Shown: piece after piece, positions 37,025 through 53,600 of the stretch
How positions within the stretch are numbered: position 1 is the first letter of the stretch
How the letters are laid out: each line of letters opens with the position of its first letter
Origin: Dipylidium caninum
Lineage: Eukaryota > Platyhelminthes > Cestoda > Cyclophyllidea > Dipylidiidae
Assembly (NCBI GenBank): GCA_017562135.1
Contig: QEYB01000406.1
Span: 434,001 to 498,000 of the forward strand
DNA: 64,000 nt
Direction of reading: 5' to 3'
Made by a program: the position numbers and the translations under genes
The notes under the pieces: model-generated
What the model was told of the DNA's origin: nothing
Database searches by the model: none
Seen by the model: only the letters and a program-made list of their open reading frames with translations

Positions 37025-40000
37025 TACATGTGGGCAGCCTCTATAGTTTATTCGTGTGTTCATTATGTCTACATCTCCGGACCGTATATGGCTTTGCGTC
37101 CGTCTGTTTTGACACTTTTCAACCCACTTGCATACATGCCTGCCTGTCTCGCTTCCTTCATTCCTTACTTCCTTCCTCCTTTCCCTCAGCTATCCATCTC
37201 CCGCCTCTCCCCTTCCCCCACGTCTCTCCCCTTCGTCCACCTAACATTTGCCATCATGCGATGGCTAAGCGTTAAATTTTCGCAACACTTTGTTTCCCAA
37301 TTTGTATCACTAATTCGGATTAAATGGGGGTTACAATGATTTCTGGAAAGCAGCATGCTGTCACCTCCCCGTGCTTTGTATTTTTTTAAACTTAAATACA
37401 CGTTGTGATGATTCCATTTTCTCGTCCATTCTTACAATTGCTTTGTCAAGTTAAATCCCTGCTAAATTATTGTCCTATCAGCTAGTGTAGCATTGTGTGT
37501 TAAAGAGATGTATTGTGTTATAAGTGCGCAATTTGTGTTTGTGGGTGTGCTTGAGCAATGCATAGAGTAAGAAGACACTGCCTCGCAGACAATGGACACA
37601 TCTTAGTTTAATAGTTGCCCTCGTACACCCCTATGATGAAGGCTTTGATACATTCTTCCATTTTTTTACGATTATGTTATGACGACCCTGCGCAAACTGG
37701 GAGGCAAAAGCCAATTCTGCGCCCCATTTGTCAACACTTTTTCAACCGCATTAAATATATTATCCGCCTTTGTGTACACATGGCAGTTACGGCTCCGATG
37801 TGAGCTTTAAAACATGACTTCCGAAGCACACCATGCATTTTGACACGTTCCATCTTTGGTGAAAACGAATTTGGTTTTCCGACTGTTTTATCATCCTGCA
37901 TGGGTCATTTGGGAGAGGGAAGTTATTCAAGTCTTCCACCTCCGGCATGACTTTCGCCCTCGAATCTCACTCATCATGCGGAGAGGAGAAAAAGGGACGA
38001 GTGTTTTCCCCTTCCTCGCAAGGAGAACACGAACTGACTTGGGGCGATGCCGACCGCTGAATTAGGTGACGGCCGTCAGACTGTACACGATGTTGTAAAG
38101 ATCAAAAGGCAACTGACAAAGTTGGACTACACGTTAGAAGACCATGAAACTAGATGAAAATTTATCTCTACAAATCAAAAGGGAGGAGATTTGGACCTCC
38201 TGTCTCCAGCTCTAAGGGTGTACTTTTGTGAAATATGGCCAGGTGGACGAGGCGGTGTCCAAATCGTCCACCTACCATCCTCTGTGCCTTCAGCCCTCAG
38301 GCGGCCAGAAGACTCGACAGGGCATCGTAGTAGAAACACTTCCTCTTTCCCACTTTTATGCATAAACAGCTCCCATGCTTGAAATTGACTAATGTGGAAG
38401 AGATATTTTACCTCATGAAGCGGTCAAGGTGATGCCTCTCCCACATGCGTTCATTTAACTGAACAAATGCAATAAAATTATGGAGTAGGGCAATAAATAA
38501 TATCCGTAGAGCCTAGGATATAAACTTCCCCGAAAGATGCAACTGATTATAGTTTATGTTTCATGAAACTACATCCCCTTGTTTAATTACAGCAATCTTT
38601 TTTATCCCTTTGGTGATTTTTTTCCCGAAACAAAAGTGTTGTTTATGTTTGTCATTTATCCTCCTAAAAGTGCACCGAGAGCGCAGGACTCCGGTTAGAA
38701 GTCGGTCTGACCTGTGAAATTTCCGCCTCGCAGAGACATGCTAGGTAAAAATTGTCCTTAAGCCTCGGCCCGGATGTGTACTTACAACTTCAAACTCAAC
38801 TTTATCAGTTCAAAAGTAGATGGAAAGTAAACGGGATGGAGGCGGATTTGAGCGAAGAGAGGTCAGATAATGTCTTTCGTCTTGGCTGTGCCAATCTTAT
38901 GCGACTTCGTGAGGGGAAAGATTTAGCAGCTAACGGGAGAGGTCATGCGGTGGACCAGAAGAAGACTTTATAGTTATGCGGGTGATGTGTCAAGTTACTC
39001 CCTCCAAATCCCGTCTTTCACGAAAGGCGCCTTTTTGTTGTTAGACACCACAAACATTCGTCTTTTGTGGCTCAGCATAAACAACTCTTCTAATGTAACT
39101 TGTAGTGGTTCCTGGGCGTGTTGCTCAGCGCTTGAACGTCTACTTTTGGGGAAGCTTCCACATTCAACTGAACAATCATGCACTTTTCCTTGAGTTGGTC
39201 CGCTTTTGACTAATTTCCATCTCGACCTATGCCGTCTTTGAGTCCTTTCGCTCCTTTTCGCTTCGTCCAAGGATGCTTGGTTCCAGCGCCTTTTTCTACA
39301 TTATGTTAATCACTTTCTCACCACTCCTGTTCTGTTTTTCCACCCCCGCCCCGAAAACGTTTCACACAACACGCCCTGATCCTCCGTCTATGGAGCCTTC
39401 AAAATATTCAAGGTCATGTAGAGCATCATTGACAATATTTCCCACATAGTTATCCTATTTTCCGTCATTTCCGGACAATAAAAGTAAAAGCGGCTTTTAT
39501 TGTTATGGTAACCTGCAGGACAGGGGGGGGGGTTCTCACAGTTCTAAAATTCCCAAGTGATGTACTGTCTCTTTGATGAAGTATTTTCATATCTCGCTCC
39601 ATGAAATACAAAAGAGTTATACAATAATGGAACATAATATTAATTATGGAGAACGGTGTGATCAGTACATATAAAGAAGTGGAGGAGGAGGAGGAGCCGA
39701 GGAGGCAGGAGGTAGTAGGTAGTAGGGCGCCATCTCCCTTGCCTCCCCCTCTCCCCTGCTGGTCACGTCCTCGGACCAACATTGAATAAGACGGCAATGG
39801 GCGATGGCAAAGTACTGCCTTCCTCTGCGTAGGATAAAGTTACAATGGAGAGCAGTCTCCAGCCTAACAACAAAGGCGTCTAGACATTCATTACTCATTG
39901 TTGTGTTCGCAGTTGAAAAAATGCGAAATTTTTCTGTCTGCATTTTTTTCGTATGTAGTTAAACATCCAGGCGAGGTGAATTCATGTACAACTTTTTTCT

Positions 40001-40132
40001 TTTCCTTTTTGTGCTGATAACAGGAACGGTGGCATGGGAGTTTAGGCGTGTCGTCGAGTCAGGCCAAATCAACTGGTCAAATTTTTACACTTTGATAAGC
40101 GGTTCACTGTGCCGAGAGCCAGTAATGCCTTG

Positions 40133-40175
40133 CCCCCCCCCCCCCCCCCACCAAAAAAAAGAAAAAAGAGAGAGA
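40133..40175. repeat. Poly-C, A-rich and GA low-complexity tract
   Basis: A 17-base C run (40,133-40,149), then CCA, A runs and GA repeats. It is possibly prone to assembly length error. Confidence 0.9.
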
Positions 40176-41107
40176 AAGGTGCTTACCACCCTGCCTATGT
40201 GATTGTTGATTTTACAGTGAGTCACTAAAAATTGCGTGTTTTTCGATACAAAGGTCAACATTGTTGCAGAGACTTGTGGAGTGTATTTCAGTAGCGGTGA
40301 TTTTGCTTTACTTCGGGGCCTACCACCGCCTAAGTCCGTTCGGGTGAAAAACTCGCCTGAACCAAGCTGAATTGTCACGATCCCGCAATCGTGGTGACAG
40401 TCTGTCTCCCCTCCAAGGCAGCCGTAGTAGTAGACCGGGGACGGTTTACTGTCATGACTGCCGCCCCGAACCGGGGATTCCGGAGGCTTTTGTCCGCCCC
40501 GCCAACGTCGACTAATCTCTCAGGTCATACTTCTTTACTACGCGGGTCCAACTCGCTTCATTTTAGAAATGAGTGGAATACCACGTGCGAACTATTCATT
40601 CATTCATGCATTAACGTTATAAACCTTCTGGGTTGTGTAACCTTAACTATGAATTTGGTGGTTGAATAAAATTCGACCTCTCCGTTGATGCACCGCCTGA
40701 CCTCCCCATAAGAACATCACAACTAGGCAACAATTGCAAAAGCAGGGTATTATGAGAAACCGACTGGAATTCTCAGTTGTCGAATACAAAATAGTACTCG
40801 GAAGAAGACTTTATACCCTAAATGAAACACTTTAATCGTCCTTTTTACAAGGAAATTTAAAGTGCGGTGTTGTTAGTCAGTGGCAGGTCATTTGGGGATG
40901 AAAATGGGCTTCCGTGAGTGAGTGGATATACAACCACACAAACACACACTGCCTGTCTTGGATCAAATCCCCTTTGGTGTAATAAAATTACACGGCAATG
41001 CAAGCCATCCCCCCGAGTGAACTTCAAAGAAAGACCTCTTACGCGGCAAGTGTGCTCCACTTGTTGGACGCATCACGGTGCAGGCTTGGAAACATACACA
41101 CGCACAG

Positions 41108-41170
41108 ACACACACACACACACACACACACAGGGGGGGGGGAGCGGGAGGGAGAAAGAGAGAGAGAGGG
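41108..41170. repeat. (CA)n, poly-G and (GA)n compound microsatellite
   Basis: A CA tract to about 41,131, a G run at about 41,133-41,142, then GA repeats. Overlapping open frames on both strands are artefacts of this tract. Confidence 0.9.
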
Positions 41171-42044
41171 GTGGAGAGAAATGCAGGATACACTTCAATA
41201 GGCCAACCTGACTCATTCCTGTGTGTTTTGGGTGATTCAAGTGAAACACGATCGCTCGGACGGTCACAGTGATCCGTGTCGCTGGGCTAACAAATAGTAG
41301 TGAGTGCGACATTGTCACCACGTCAGTGGTAAAGTTAGCCGAAGTGGAGAGTGACAGAGGCCTCGGCCCGAAGGACGCGATGCGTGACGAGGGCGATAAA
41401 CAGGCGGGGTCGTGAGTGAGTTGACAACTGCGTATATGATGCTCCGGCACCAGTTATCTTCATTCTAGGGACGCACACTTGCAAATTAGACGGGTAACAT
41501 TTACTCACATTCTGAATGTTAATTGGCATTCCATCGATGCCTGGCGTGTCCATATTTTCTCGAATAAATTACTGTATATCACTTCACTGACTCTCTGTAA
41601 AGCTGACCCAGTAACATAACCTATTAGCATATTGTCAGACGTTATGTAAATGAACGTTAGGCTTTAACGCGTGAGTTATGATCCGAGAGATTAAACGCAA
41701 CAATGAGGTGTTGGAGGGTATTTCATTAGTGTCATTCGTCGCACGAACAAGACCATCACCACTTGCGAGGAAATTACTCACTTTTGGCTTAGTGATTGTC
41801 GCCATCCTTTTAAAGGTTATTACGGCCGGTATTCCCGGCTAACATCTCACTGAACGAAAAACACATTTTCATTTTAGGACGGCTGTTCCGCGAGAGCAGG
41901 TAATCGTATACAAACATGCAAGTGTGACCTTGGCACCAGTGCAAACAGGAAATATGAACCGCATACTACTAGGCCTGCTTCGAATATGTTCTTTTTACTA
42001 AAAGTGCAATATGCTGTTACCTGAGGAGGATGAAGGCGCGTCGA

Positions 42045-42069
42045 GTGTGTGTGTGTGTGTGTGTGTGTG
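42045..42069. repeat. (GT)n microsatellite
   Basis: An uninterrupted GT tract, seen directly. Confidence 0.95.
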
Positions 42070-42224
42070 AGTGTGAAACAAAGTGATATGCGGGAAGTTT
42101 ATACTTGTGCAGTAATTAAAGATCAGTTCACATCCAAATCGGTCGCTCCGGTAACGAGGGCTTCATGCAGACATCCCGTAGGCGTGAGAAGTCGAACACA
42201 CCACTAAACTGCAGGACGATCGAC

Positions 42225-42240
42225 TTATCGATTTATCGAT
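42225..42240. repeat. TTATCGAT tandem x2
   Basis: The octamer TTATCGAT occurs twice head to tail. Each copy contains the palindrome ATCGAT, with a further CGATCG palindrome just upstream (42,218-42,223). Regulatory meaning is unknown. Confidence 0.8.
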
Positions 42241-42357
42241 GAGACTGCAGATGACGTTAGTGTCTCGAGGACTGCACACTCGTCCTGTTACACACTTCCC
42301 TCATACGCAGCCGACTGGGAACTAGCCCAAAGCTGTCAAATTAACCGGGTTTGTGTG

Positions 42358-43521
42358 GTTGTGTGTGTGTGTGTGTGCACTAATTACCAGAACACACGCA
42401 CGCGCGCACACGCAGGAGGTGAGACCAGTGAATCTTGATTACAAAGCCACATACGACAACTACACATGAACATAGGGACGCACACGCACGCCCACGCACA
42501 CGCGTTTGGCTTGGGGTTTCGCCTCGCGGACAGGTTTTATTGTGGAATATAAGTATGAGGACTAATGCACAAGTGCGCGTGCGGTGTGCGCACATGCGTG
42601 CACGTCCCAGACAGTGCGAGTAGCGCGCACGAAGGTGCTTTTATGCGTGCGTATGTGCGTACGTGTGTTTGCGCGCGAGCGTGTAAGGCTCAGCATTCGC
42701 CTAATCACGTGTACGTTGTGTTGCGCGCAGGCATTTTATTATTTCTCTTTGTTGGGCTAAGCTAGGTTAGTTCTCTCAAATGTGCGCAGATAGCTAGTCT
42801 GTGTATGCACACCAAAACAATGAAACTCTCTTCAAAAGTCATGCCTGCGTAACCCGCACGCGTACGTGTTCGTCGATGCAATCATAGCCCCACATCCTAA
42901 AAAGGGGCACATGTTATGACTCATTTCCGGCCACACTAGGTTAGGCGGCTAACACGTGCAGCTCAGCTTTTATGTTGAACAGCATTAATGGGCGGCATTT
43001 TTCAAGCAGAAACAAGATTTCGGGTCACCACTGAATTGGATTCGGCATTAGATTAGTGCTCAAAATATCCGCATTAACATTGCCCGATTCAACAAACTTC
43101 AATTGCTGGTACAAAATAAAACAGTTTGGGTATATTTTGTATCGGTTAAATTCGCCGGAGTGTCTGTTTGTTACGACCACGCCTTAACCTTCCTATCCGA
43201 ACGTGGGAGTGTCATTGAAACACGTAAAGTTTTACCCGGTATGCGCTCAGTGTGTATGAGTGGTAAAAACCCACCAGCCAACAATTGTCGTTCAACTTTG
43301 CGACACCATAGAGGGTAGGGAGAGGAGATTGGCTATGAAGCGAGCCCAACAACCAAGGGAAAATCCTCATTTACTCAAACACACCCACCATACATTCCCT
43401 AAGTATCTCAAGCTTTGTCTGCGGCATGTCTTCGATTTTCTATCGGTGGGTGGTGGTTGAAACGATGTTATGCGCGCACATAGGCGCGCACAACGCACGC
43501 AAGCATGCGCGCGCACGCGGC
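42358..43521. repeat. Cluster of alternating purine-pyrimidine (GT/CA/CG) tracts upstream of CtBP
   Basis: Repeated GTGTGT, CACACGC, GCGCGCAC and GCGTGCGTATG-type runs are concentrated at 42,358-42,730 and again at 43,474-43,521. These lie about 0.3-1.4 kb before the CtBP start. Alternating CG/CA sequence is the classic substrate for left-handed Z-DNA. Confidence 0.75.
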
Positions 43522-43728
43522 CTCAAGCGTATTAGCATTAATGTTAAGGAACCTCGGCCTGGAATGATTTGCTTGAAAATGAAAATATCACTCCTTCGTA
43601 TGTCATTCGCCTGCGTCATTACGAACGTTAGAGTCTCGTCCGACACTGCTCCACTACCATCCTTTTTTATTCTCATTTCGGTCAATTTTACAAGGTATTT
43701 CACCAGATTAAGACTACGATTAAAGTAA

Positions 43729-46589
<2,861 letters not shown>

Positions 46590-47070
46590 GATCGACTGAC
46601 AATGACGAAGAGGTGAAGAACTAAATCGCCCGTAACAGCTGCTCTGAAGCCGGTTTTACTCGTTGTTCCTCTCCTTGCGTATCTTGGGCATTTCCGTCAC
46701 ATCTTCGTTCCTCATCTTCCCCCCTCCCCGCCTCCTCTGTCTACTTCTGTCTGTCTACTTTATCACCGCCGTTTCCTATTTTTTGTAACGTTGGAATAGA
46801 GTAGCTCTGGTCTCTCTGTACGTGTGTGTGTGTGTGTGTGCGTGCGCGCGCAAATTGTCTTGGTTAGTGTTTGTTGATCCATTTCCGTCTCTTCACCACC
46901 CCCGATGCATTTTCGCCCCTGTACATACTGTAACCTCCTTTCCGTAACGCCCGCGCTTTGTAGTACATTAGCAGGCTCACTTTGCCCTCGTGTGCAACTT
47001 GAGCTTTGCCTACTTGGGTTGTTTTATACTAAGCCAACTTGTGTTAAATAAACGTGCTATCCTACTGGCG
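46590..47070 (+). other. 3' UTR of CtBP
   Basis: Pyrimidine-rich non-coding sequence after the TGA at 46,587-46,589. It includes a GT/GC repeat near 46,824-46,850 and ends at the poly(A) signal. Confidence 0.6.
47047..47052 (+). promoter_or_regulatory. Poly(A) signal AATAAA
   Basis: A canonical hexamer in sense orientation about 460 nt after the CtBP stop codon, in the context GTTAAATAAACG. Confidence 0.65.
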
Positions 47071-48606
47071 ACTTGTACAAACCGTGACGACGCGACGCCA
47101 GCGGTTGGGGTGTCTTGGAAGGGGGAGGGGAGGCAGTTGTAGTGACGATAAGCGGTTGTTCTCCGCTCCGTTGGCCTGTAAAGGCCCTCGTCTAGGACGG
47201 GAGACGCCAGATGTTTTTATATCCCGAGGTGAGGGGTCTTTCAGAGGGGTTAGGTTGAAGTGTGCTCTCATATCCTCCTACCTTGGGTCCAAGGTTCGGA
47301 ATTTATGTATGCGTGACTGAATTTTCTCAAGGTCGCTGTTTATGGTATACCATCTGTCAAAGTGCCGGAGATGGCTTAGGGGCCACATATGCTAGGACGG
47401 CGGGCGGGGTCGTGCCAGTCTCGTGTGGATTAATGTCGGCGTGTGCTCGGCCGGGGAGTGTTTACCGAACTGGGGATCTGAGAAAGTCAACAGACTTTCT
47501 ACAAGCAGCTACTTATTATCACTCCACATCGACTTGAAGTAGTCAGCCCGATCTGTTTTTAAGATGGCCGTCCCCGTCGTATTGATTTTCCCGCAGTGTG
47601 TTGATGAGTCATCATTAACTGTGCTGACAACGCTAAGTTAATTGATTTCCAATTCTACTGCGCGGGAGCATTGACCTGGTGTCTAACAGATTGGAAAAAG
47701 CCGAGTGTGTAATTATCATTAACGCTAATTGAAGGACGTTAATGGCATAACGCCAACAAATACGGGCAGTTTTTTCACAGTTTTCCTGAATCATGATTCC
47801 ACAGAATCCCTAGGGTGGACTTCTCCTCTAAAATGTAATTTATTTTACCGCGGCCAATACATTTTGAAAACAAATGGCCTGGAAAATAAATGACTATCAG
47901 TTGTTCAAATGTCCCCGCACACAAAAATGATAATTTTCAGAAAATTTCTCCATTATATCGAGTTACCGCTGATAAATCTGCTGAAAATGGGTATTTGGGG
48001 TGATGTGGATGTCGTTTTCGCCTTTTCGGTCGTTTGAGTTGCAGTTGGCCTAACCACAGATCAAAATATCTCCGTTAGTGGTTAAAAGTAAAGCGCACTA
48101 GTTTGTTCTCAATAAAACTCAAGTAGTAGCCGGAATTTCGAAAGCTCTGGAGCAGTGATCAATGTATTCAGTTAATTTAATGCTTTCTGAAAATTATCTG
48201 ACCTGGATTAACCTCATCCTCTGCCTATGTTAGTCAGGGCACAGCGGTTGCAACTTTTTCATGTCAACGGATAAAATGTGAACAGATAATGCTATCACCA
48301 GTGAGATAAGTCAGGTATGACTTCAGGAAGATTTTCAAATAAGAGATGCTATTGCTACAGACATGCAGAGTGATTTCACACTCGCCACTTGACGAATTAA
48401 AGCAATCGAGAGTGATTGAAAGGGGAGCTACGGGTAGTCAAGTTAAGGAACTGGACAGCATACAGGCCAAATTGCGAGGGAATACGCCGTGGAGACGGCC
48501 GAGTCAATTGTTATCACCCATTGACATTACAACGGGTGTAGGCCCCATCACGAAAGAGGCCATGTGGAGATGATAGAAACACGAAAATAAGTTTACCTTA
48601 ATTATT

Positions 48607-48607
<1 letters not shown>

Positions 48608-48639
<32 letters not shown>
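48608..48639. repeat. (CA)n microsatellite
   Basis: An uninterrupted CA dinucleotide tract of about 16 units. Confidence 0.95.
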
Positions 48640-48641
<2 letters not shown>

Positions 48642-50652
48642 GGGCCGAAACACTGCGCGCCTTGTGTTTATTGCATTATGACCAATGGATTAAAACCACA
48701 CCTATGATCAGATCCTCTTGGCAAATAACCAGTTTATTTATATGAATCACATGCGTTGATATAAATAGTGGCAACATTACTCCTGCGGGTATCATGTCTA
48801 ACTTACGAAAAAAACATTAGCCATCCAAGCATCCATGCGCACAGACGTGTAGTTTTGATTCGCACTTAGTTGAAGCACAAAGAGGACCACAGAGGGACAA
48901 GTCAGCGGGTTGTGCTGAGAAGAGACTAGAGAGAACTTCCCATGTTAAGAGGCAAGATGGAACGAAGGTTTGGTAGAAGGAAGACGAACTAGGTCCAGTT
49001 TATGGGAGGAGGGTCGGTTTCTGGCCGGTTGTGACTACGGAGACAGTATAGGCATGACGCTGCATTAAACTTGGCCATCAAACGAGATGGAACACGCAAG
49101 TTAATACGCTAATTACATCTTACTTACCCCACGTATGTGAAAAAGAGATTATTATTTGTTAAGTGAAAGAAGTTAAGACAAAGGGGGTGGTAAAAAGCGC
49201 ATGGGCACCGCTGGGAAGACTGGACGATGATAGGGGCAAATACGAGGATGACTTGGCCTGTGTAAGTGTCTGGAAAATGTCAAACTGAAGAGCGATATGC
49301 GCTGGTCCTTTATAGACAATTAACAGATAATTTGACTGATATTTGGGTGAAGCGAACCTGAGAGTAGGACGACTTGTCAGAATTCCCCAAATTCCCATTT
49401 TGACGGTAGGAGACAAAGCATGGAAACGTTCTAATCAAGTCACACAAGGTGAAAAAATTCCTTTTAATATTTCATTTTAAATAAATTCTAATCAGCCCCG
49501 TTAAACCAGAGTCGACAAATACGGCAATGTGCGGGTTGGGGTTATTTATTTCCCAAGGCACCGAGGAAGATATGCTGGTGGATTATTTATACTGCGTAAT
49601 TCTACTTAATATCAGGGCAAAACATTCCGTTTATGCACATTCCACCATTGGTGTGTTGGCAAAACGCCTGTCGTAATTAATTCGAATAAACAAATTCCTT
49701 CTCGCGAATGACTTGCAAAAAGGGTGGAATGACCGAAAAAAAGGTGTAATAACATACGCGCTAAGCACCGAAATCACTGGGGTTTCAGGGGCATCAGTAA
49801 ACTTAAATAAGTCGCCTTCACGACAACGGAAGTAGTACGGGAAAAGGGAATGGCGTTACGCCTCATTAACTCGCCACCTATGAGGTTAAGTTCAGGAGAT
49901 ATCATCGCCCAGTGATACTTACGGATCTTGGCAGCCGTACAAGTCTCGTGCTTTTATTATAACAAAGTCGAGTGCTTCTTTCTAATCATCCAGTTACCTT
50001 TACTACGGTGTCCGGAGATTACAGGTGACATTTTCAATCAAACCTTGGACCATTAATCACAGAGAGGGAAAGTAAGTGTACATGGGTGCTTGAAGTTTTG
50101 GACAAAATGTTAATATTTCGACAGGGAAAATAAGGTGGACTTCCTGGCCTACTTTACTGACATGGGAGGATTGGCATATTTTTAAGCAACATTCATATCC
50201 CAATCCTTTTTTTTTCTCGGGAACATTTAGCCGATTAGGGCGCAAAGAAGCCAAAGCCGAATAGGGAAGTCGGCACAAAGGAGGGTGGAAATGCTGTAGG
50301 ATTCTATTTCACCCTACTCACCGTCTGCCATGAGGTGGCTGTCGCTTGGCCACGTTTAACTGGGAGGTTTAACGAGCTCGGAGAATAAGATATCGTTAGT
50401 TGGGGCTTAAGCTTGAGTAATGACTTGAGGTTTCTTCCTCTAAGTGGTTATAATTTCCCCCCCTGCCAGAAGGCGAGATCTGCCTCTTGTGCCTCCCGAC
50501 TCCGATGAGGAGGCAGCGGCAGGCCATCAACATGAAAAACTCATTTTATTTCCAGTGGTTTAATGAAGTTCTAATGCGGAAATAGGGTCAAAAGAGTCCT
50601 TTAGGGGCCGTTTTATGCTCAAGTCGAAGGAGATGAGCGTCAGGGCGAACTA

Positions 50653-50681
50653 TTTGCCGTGGACTGTTTGCCCACGGCAAA
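50653..50681. repeat. Perfect inverted repeat, 10-bp stem, 9-nt loop
   Basis: TTTGCCGTGG (50,653-50,662) pairs perfectly with CCACGGCAAA (50,672-50,681) across the loop ACTGTTTGC. The stem is too short for a microRNA precursor by itself. Confidence 0.85.
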
Positions 50682-53600
50682 CTGGAGATGCCACAGTCGT
50701 GGGCCATTGGGGCGGGGATGAAACTTATGGAAACCCGCTTTATTGAATGTATAATTAGAACAAATAATGGTTTATTACACTTCTAGCAGTTATATTTATT
50801 GTCAGGTCCTGGTGGACTATTTATGGTCTTTAATCCATGCACAGCGGTGATGATTAGACGAAAAGCACCCAGTGGTGGAAATAACAAAATTAATGCTACT
50901 TCATCTCATCCCAGCCTGGAGATTTGGTACACTCGGTTGGAAAAGTAAGCAAATGATTAACGTGCTAACTAACCATGCAACTTGCTAAAAGAGGGAATGA
51001 TTAATTTTGACGAAAAATGTGTGAAAACCGGGGACACAGAGTATGTAAACAAAGTAACATTCTGGAAGCTATAATAAGCCTTTCATTCAAATTTAAAGGG
51101 GCTAATGGTAAATAAAGCCTTCTCTGTAAACTAAACATCTGCTGTCACATCATTTCAACTGATGCTCTGTCGAGGAACACCTATTTCCCATTAATGCCCT
51201 TACATTATTTACTGGAATTAAGAATTGTGACACGTCGAACCATCTCCAATGACGTAGAAGGAGAGTCTATCTCGGGGCACACAGCATGTCCCCACTCCTG
51301 AACCAACGTGCACACTACCAAGTTGGTGGTGAACTCAAGGAGAAGGCAATCACCAGTGTAAATAGCAAATTTTCTAGATCCTAAAAAGTGAAGCCCTCAT
51401 TAAAACGTTGAAGGGGTTGAACGTAAAAGTACAGAGTCTGTTAGTAAAGACGTTCCAACAAGCTTTTGAGAGGATGTTTCCTTCGGCTTTGAAGGGGCTT
51501 GACGCCGAAGATGATAGGTCGTGCTTAGAACTCCTCACCTAAATGGCAAGGCGGTGGGATAACACGTATTAATTTGTCAGTAATGTGAGAATAACTGGGA
51601 ATTTGGTGAATGATTTCATCGCAAATGGACAAGAGCCAGTCCTTTCAGTTGGTGTTGTGGCACCGAGGGGTGACGCTTCCTTGCAATCACTTCTAATGAC
51701 ATACTATTTCAAGGTTGGAGGTAATTGAGAAACCGAAAGGATTCTCCCCTTGCCCTTCCCCCTTTCCATTCTCCCCGTACGCCTCAAGGTGGAGGCAGCG
51801 GCTAATGAAGCTTTTGCGTCTCCCAAAAATAGCAGAATTAGCATGTGTAAAATAAAAGCCTTCAGAATGGGATGGGGAACGACACTGGCGTAAGCTATTT
51901 TGACTTATTTTACAAATTTTATGTGGGATTCAAAACGGATGGCCCTCAATTAAAACAAGAAAACAACGGCAATTTTTTTGTCAAACCGCTTATTACTCTG
52001 TCTCTATAAGAGGCGGGTGGAGGCATACCAAAGGGGCGAAATAAGCGGGGAGGAAAGCCTGGAAGCGGGAAAGATAACCGTGAGGAGAAGCGTTAAGTCA
52101 AGTTAGGTGAATGTGTAAATTACAAAATTTTCATTAACAGGCAAACAGGCATGAAAAAGACGACCATCAAACTAGTGGCTCTTAGGTTGAAATGAATCAC
52201 AGAGAAGCACGGAGAGCCACTTTTGAGTATTTTAATTTTGCCCAGTATAGAAGAAATAAAAGTTCCTCAGGATAACGAAAAGTGGAAGCTTCTAAATCAC
52301 TAGGACGGAAGAAAAAGGAAAAAGAAACGCTTGCTAGGAAAAGAAAACCAAAGTGGCGGGAAATGAAAGTAGGAAGGTCTTTCTGAACGTCAGAAAGGAA
52401 GCAGACCGTAAAAATATTGTTTTCTTCTGTAACAGACGTAAATTTGCCCAAAATTCTCCCTCGCGTTCTGTCTCTCTCTCTCTCTCCCCAAATTTCCAAT
52501 TCACAGCGAAGTGACAAGCGAGTAAGTAAATACAAGCGTAAGTCAACATCAAACAGAAGTGAAAGATTTGCTACCGACCGAAGCCGTTAACACAATTACG
52601 AATTACTGAAGGGGAATTCGCCAAACATGTAAGTGGGATTGGAGGGGAGAGGAAAAGGAGTAACTTTCCACCCGACTCCGGCCGCATGAGTGCAGTGTTG
52701 GCAAGCTCCTCTTCACCTTATTACAGTGGCGGCTGGATTAATAAGGCCGAGTGGACTAGTCTTATCCCAATAAAAGAGAATTCGGGACATAAAAATGATG
52801 GTTTGTACAGAATTGCCATCGAAATGATGAGCGAGTAAATGGAGGAGGCCGCGACCGCATCCTCCACACCGGCTAAAGCAACTAAATCACCCAAATAAAT
52901 TTATTTGTCCCAGTGCATTCCAGATTGGAGCCTTTTTGCCTCGGCAACTGTTTCCACCAGTGCTACAGCAGAGAAGGCTGGAGAACTGAGTTATTATGCC
53001 AGGAGGATTCATTACTTATTAAAACTGCGTAGCCTGGGTAGGCAGGAGGGGGCCACAACCGGATGCAGGCATAGGCTCACGCAAGTCTCCGTGAAAACGA
53101 GAAGAGCAGCTTACAAGTCGAAGAAAAGCGCATTTGTGCCAGCAACTACTGCACTCTGACAAAACTACCACCATCAGAGCAACTACTTGAGTGGACTCTG
53201 GCCAACACACCTCGGCCAAAAATTAGTAATTCTCATCCATTCCTCTTCCTCCTCCTCACCCGCAGTCATAACCATCTTGTCATCCCATTTTTGCAACTTC
53301 ACTCACAAGGCGATGTGTCGAGATGTGGAATGTGCATGATTTCATGATGACACGTTTAGCTTAAATCCATCGCCCATTTCAAAGAAGTTCTCCTCAGGCA
53401 ATGCCATTTCAGTCATGTGCAACCTCATGTTTTGGCAGAGCTCAAAGAAAACAGTCACAAATGGGGACTTGAAGAAGGTGTGTGTTTCGTAAAAGTGGGA
53501 GAGATTTTGGGCAGGATTAACTGCCATTGAGGAATGGAGGAGATCCACTTCTCGCCCGCCAGATCCTATCTCACTCTTCGCGACACCCCCTTTTTTCCTA

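Larger units (their letters stand above)
25869..42357. other. Long non-coding spacer rich in simple repeats
   Basis: No gene recognised on either strand in about 16.5 kb. Short open frames here (for example a 205-codon frame at 36,722-37,339) run through microsatellites and show no domains. Simple repeats are listed separately. The region may hold regulatory DNA for the flanking genes, but nothing specific can be named. Confidence 0.5.

Noticed and set aside
36722..37339. 205-codon plus-strand open frame
   Set aside because: It runs through the AC microsatellite (His-Thr repeats), has no domain and no supporting splice or poly(A) context.
40918..41450. Several overlapping open frames on both strands
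   Set aside because: They are products of the compound CA, G and GA microsatellite at 41,108-41,170.
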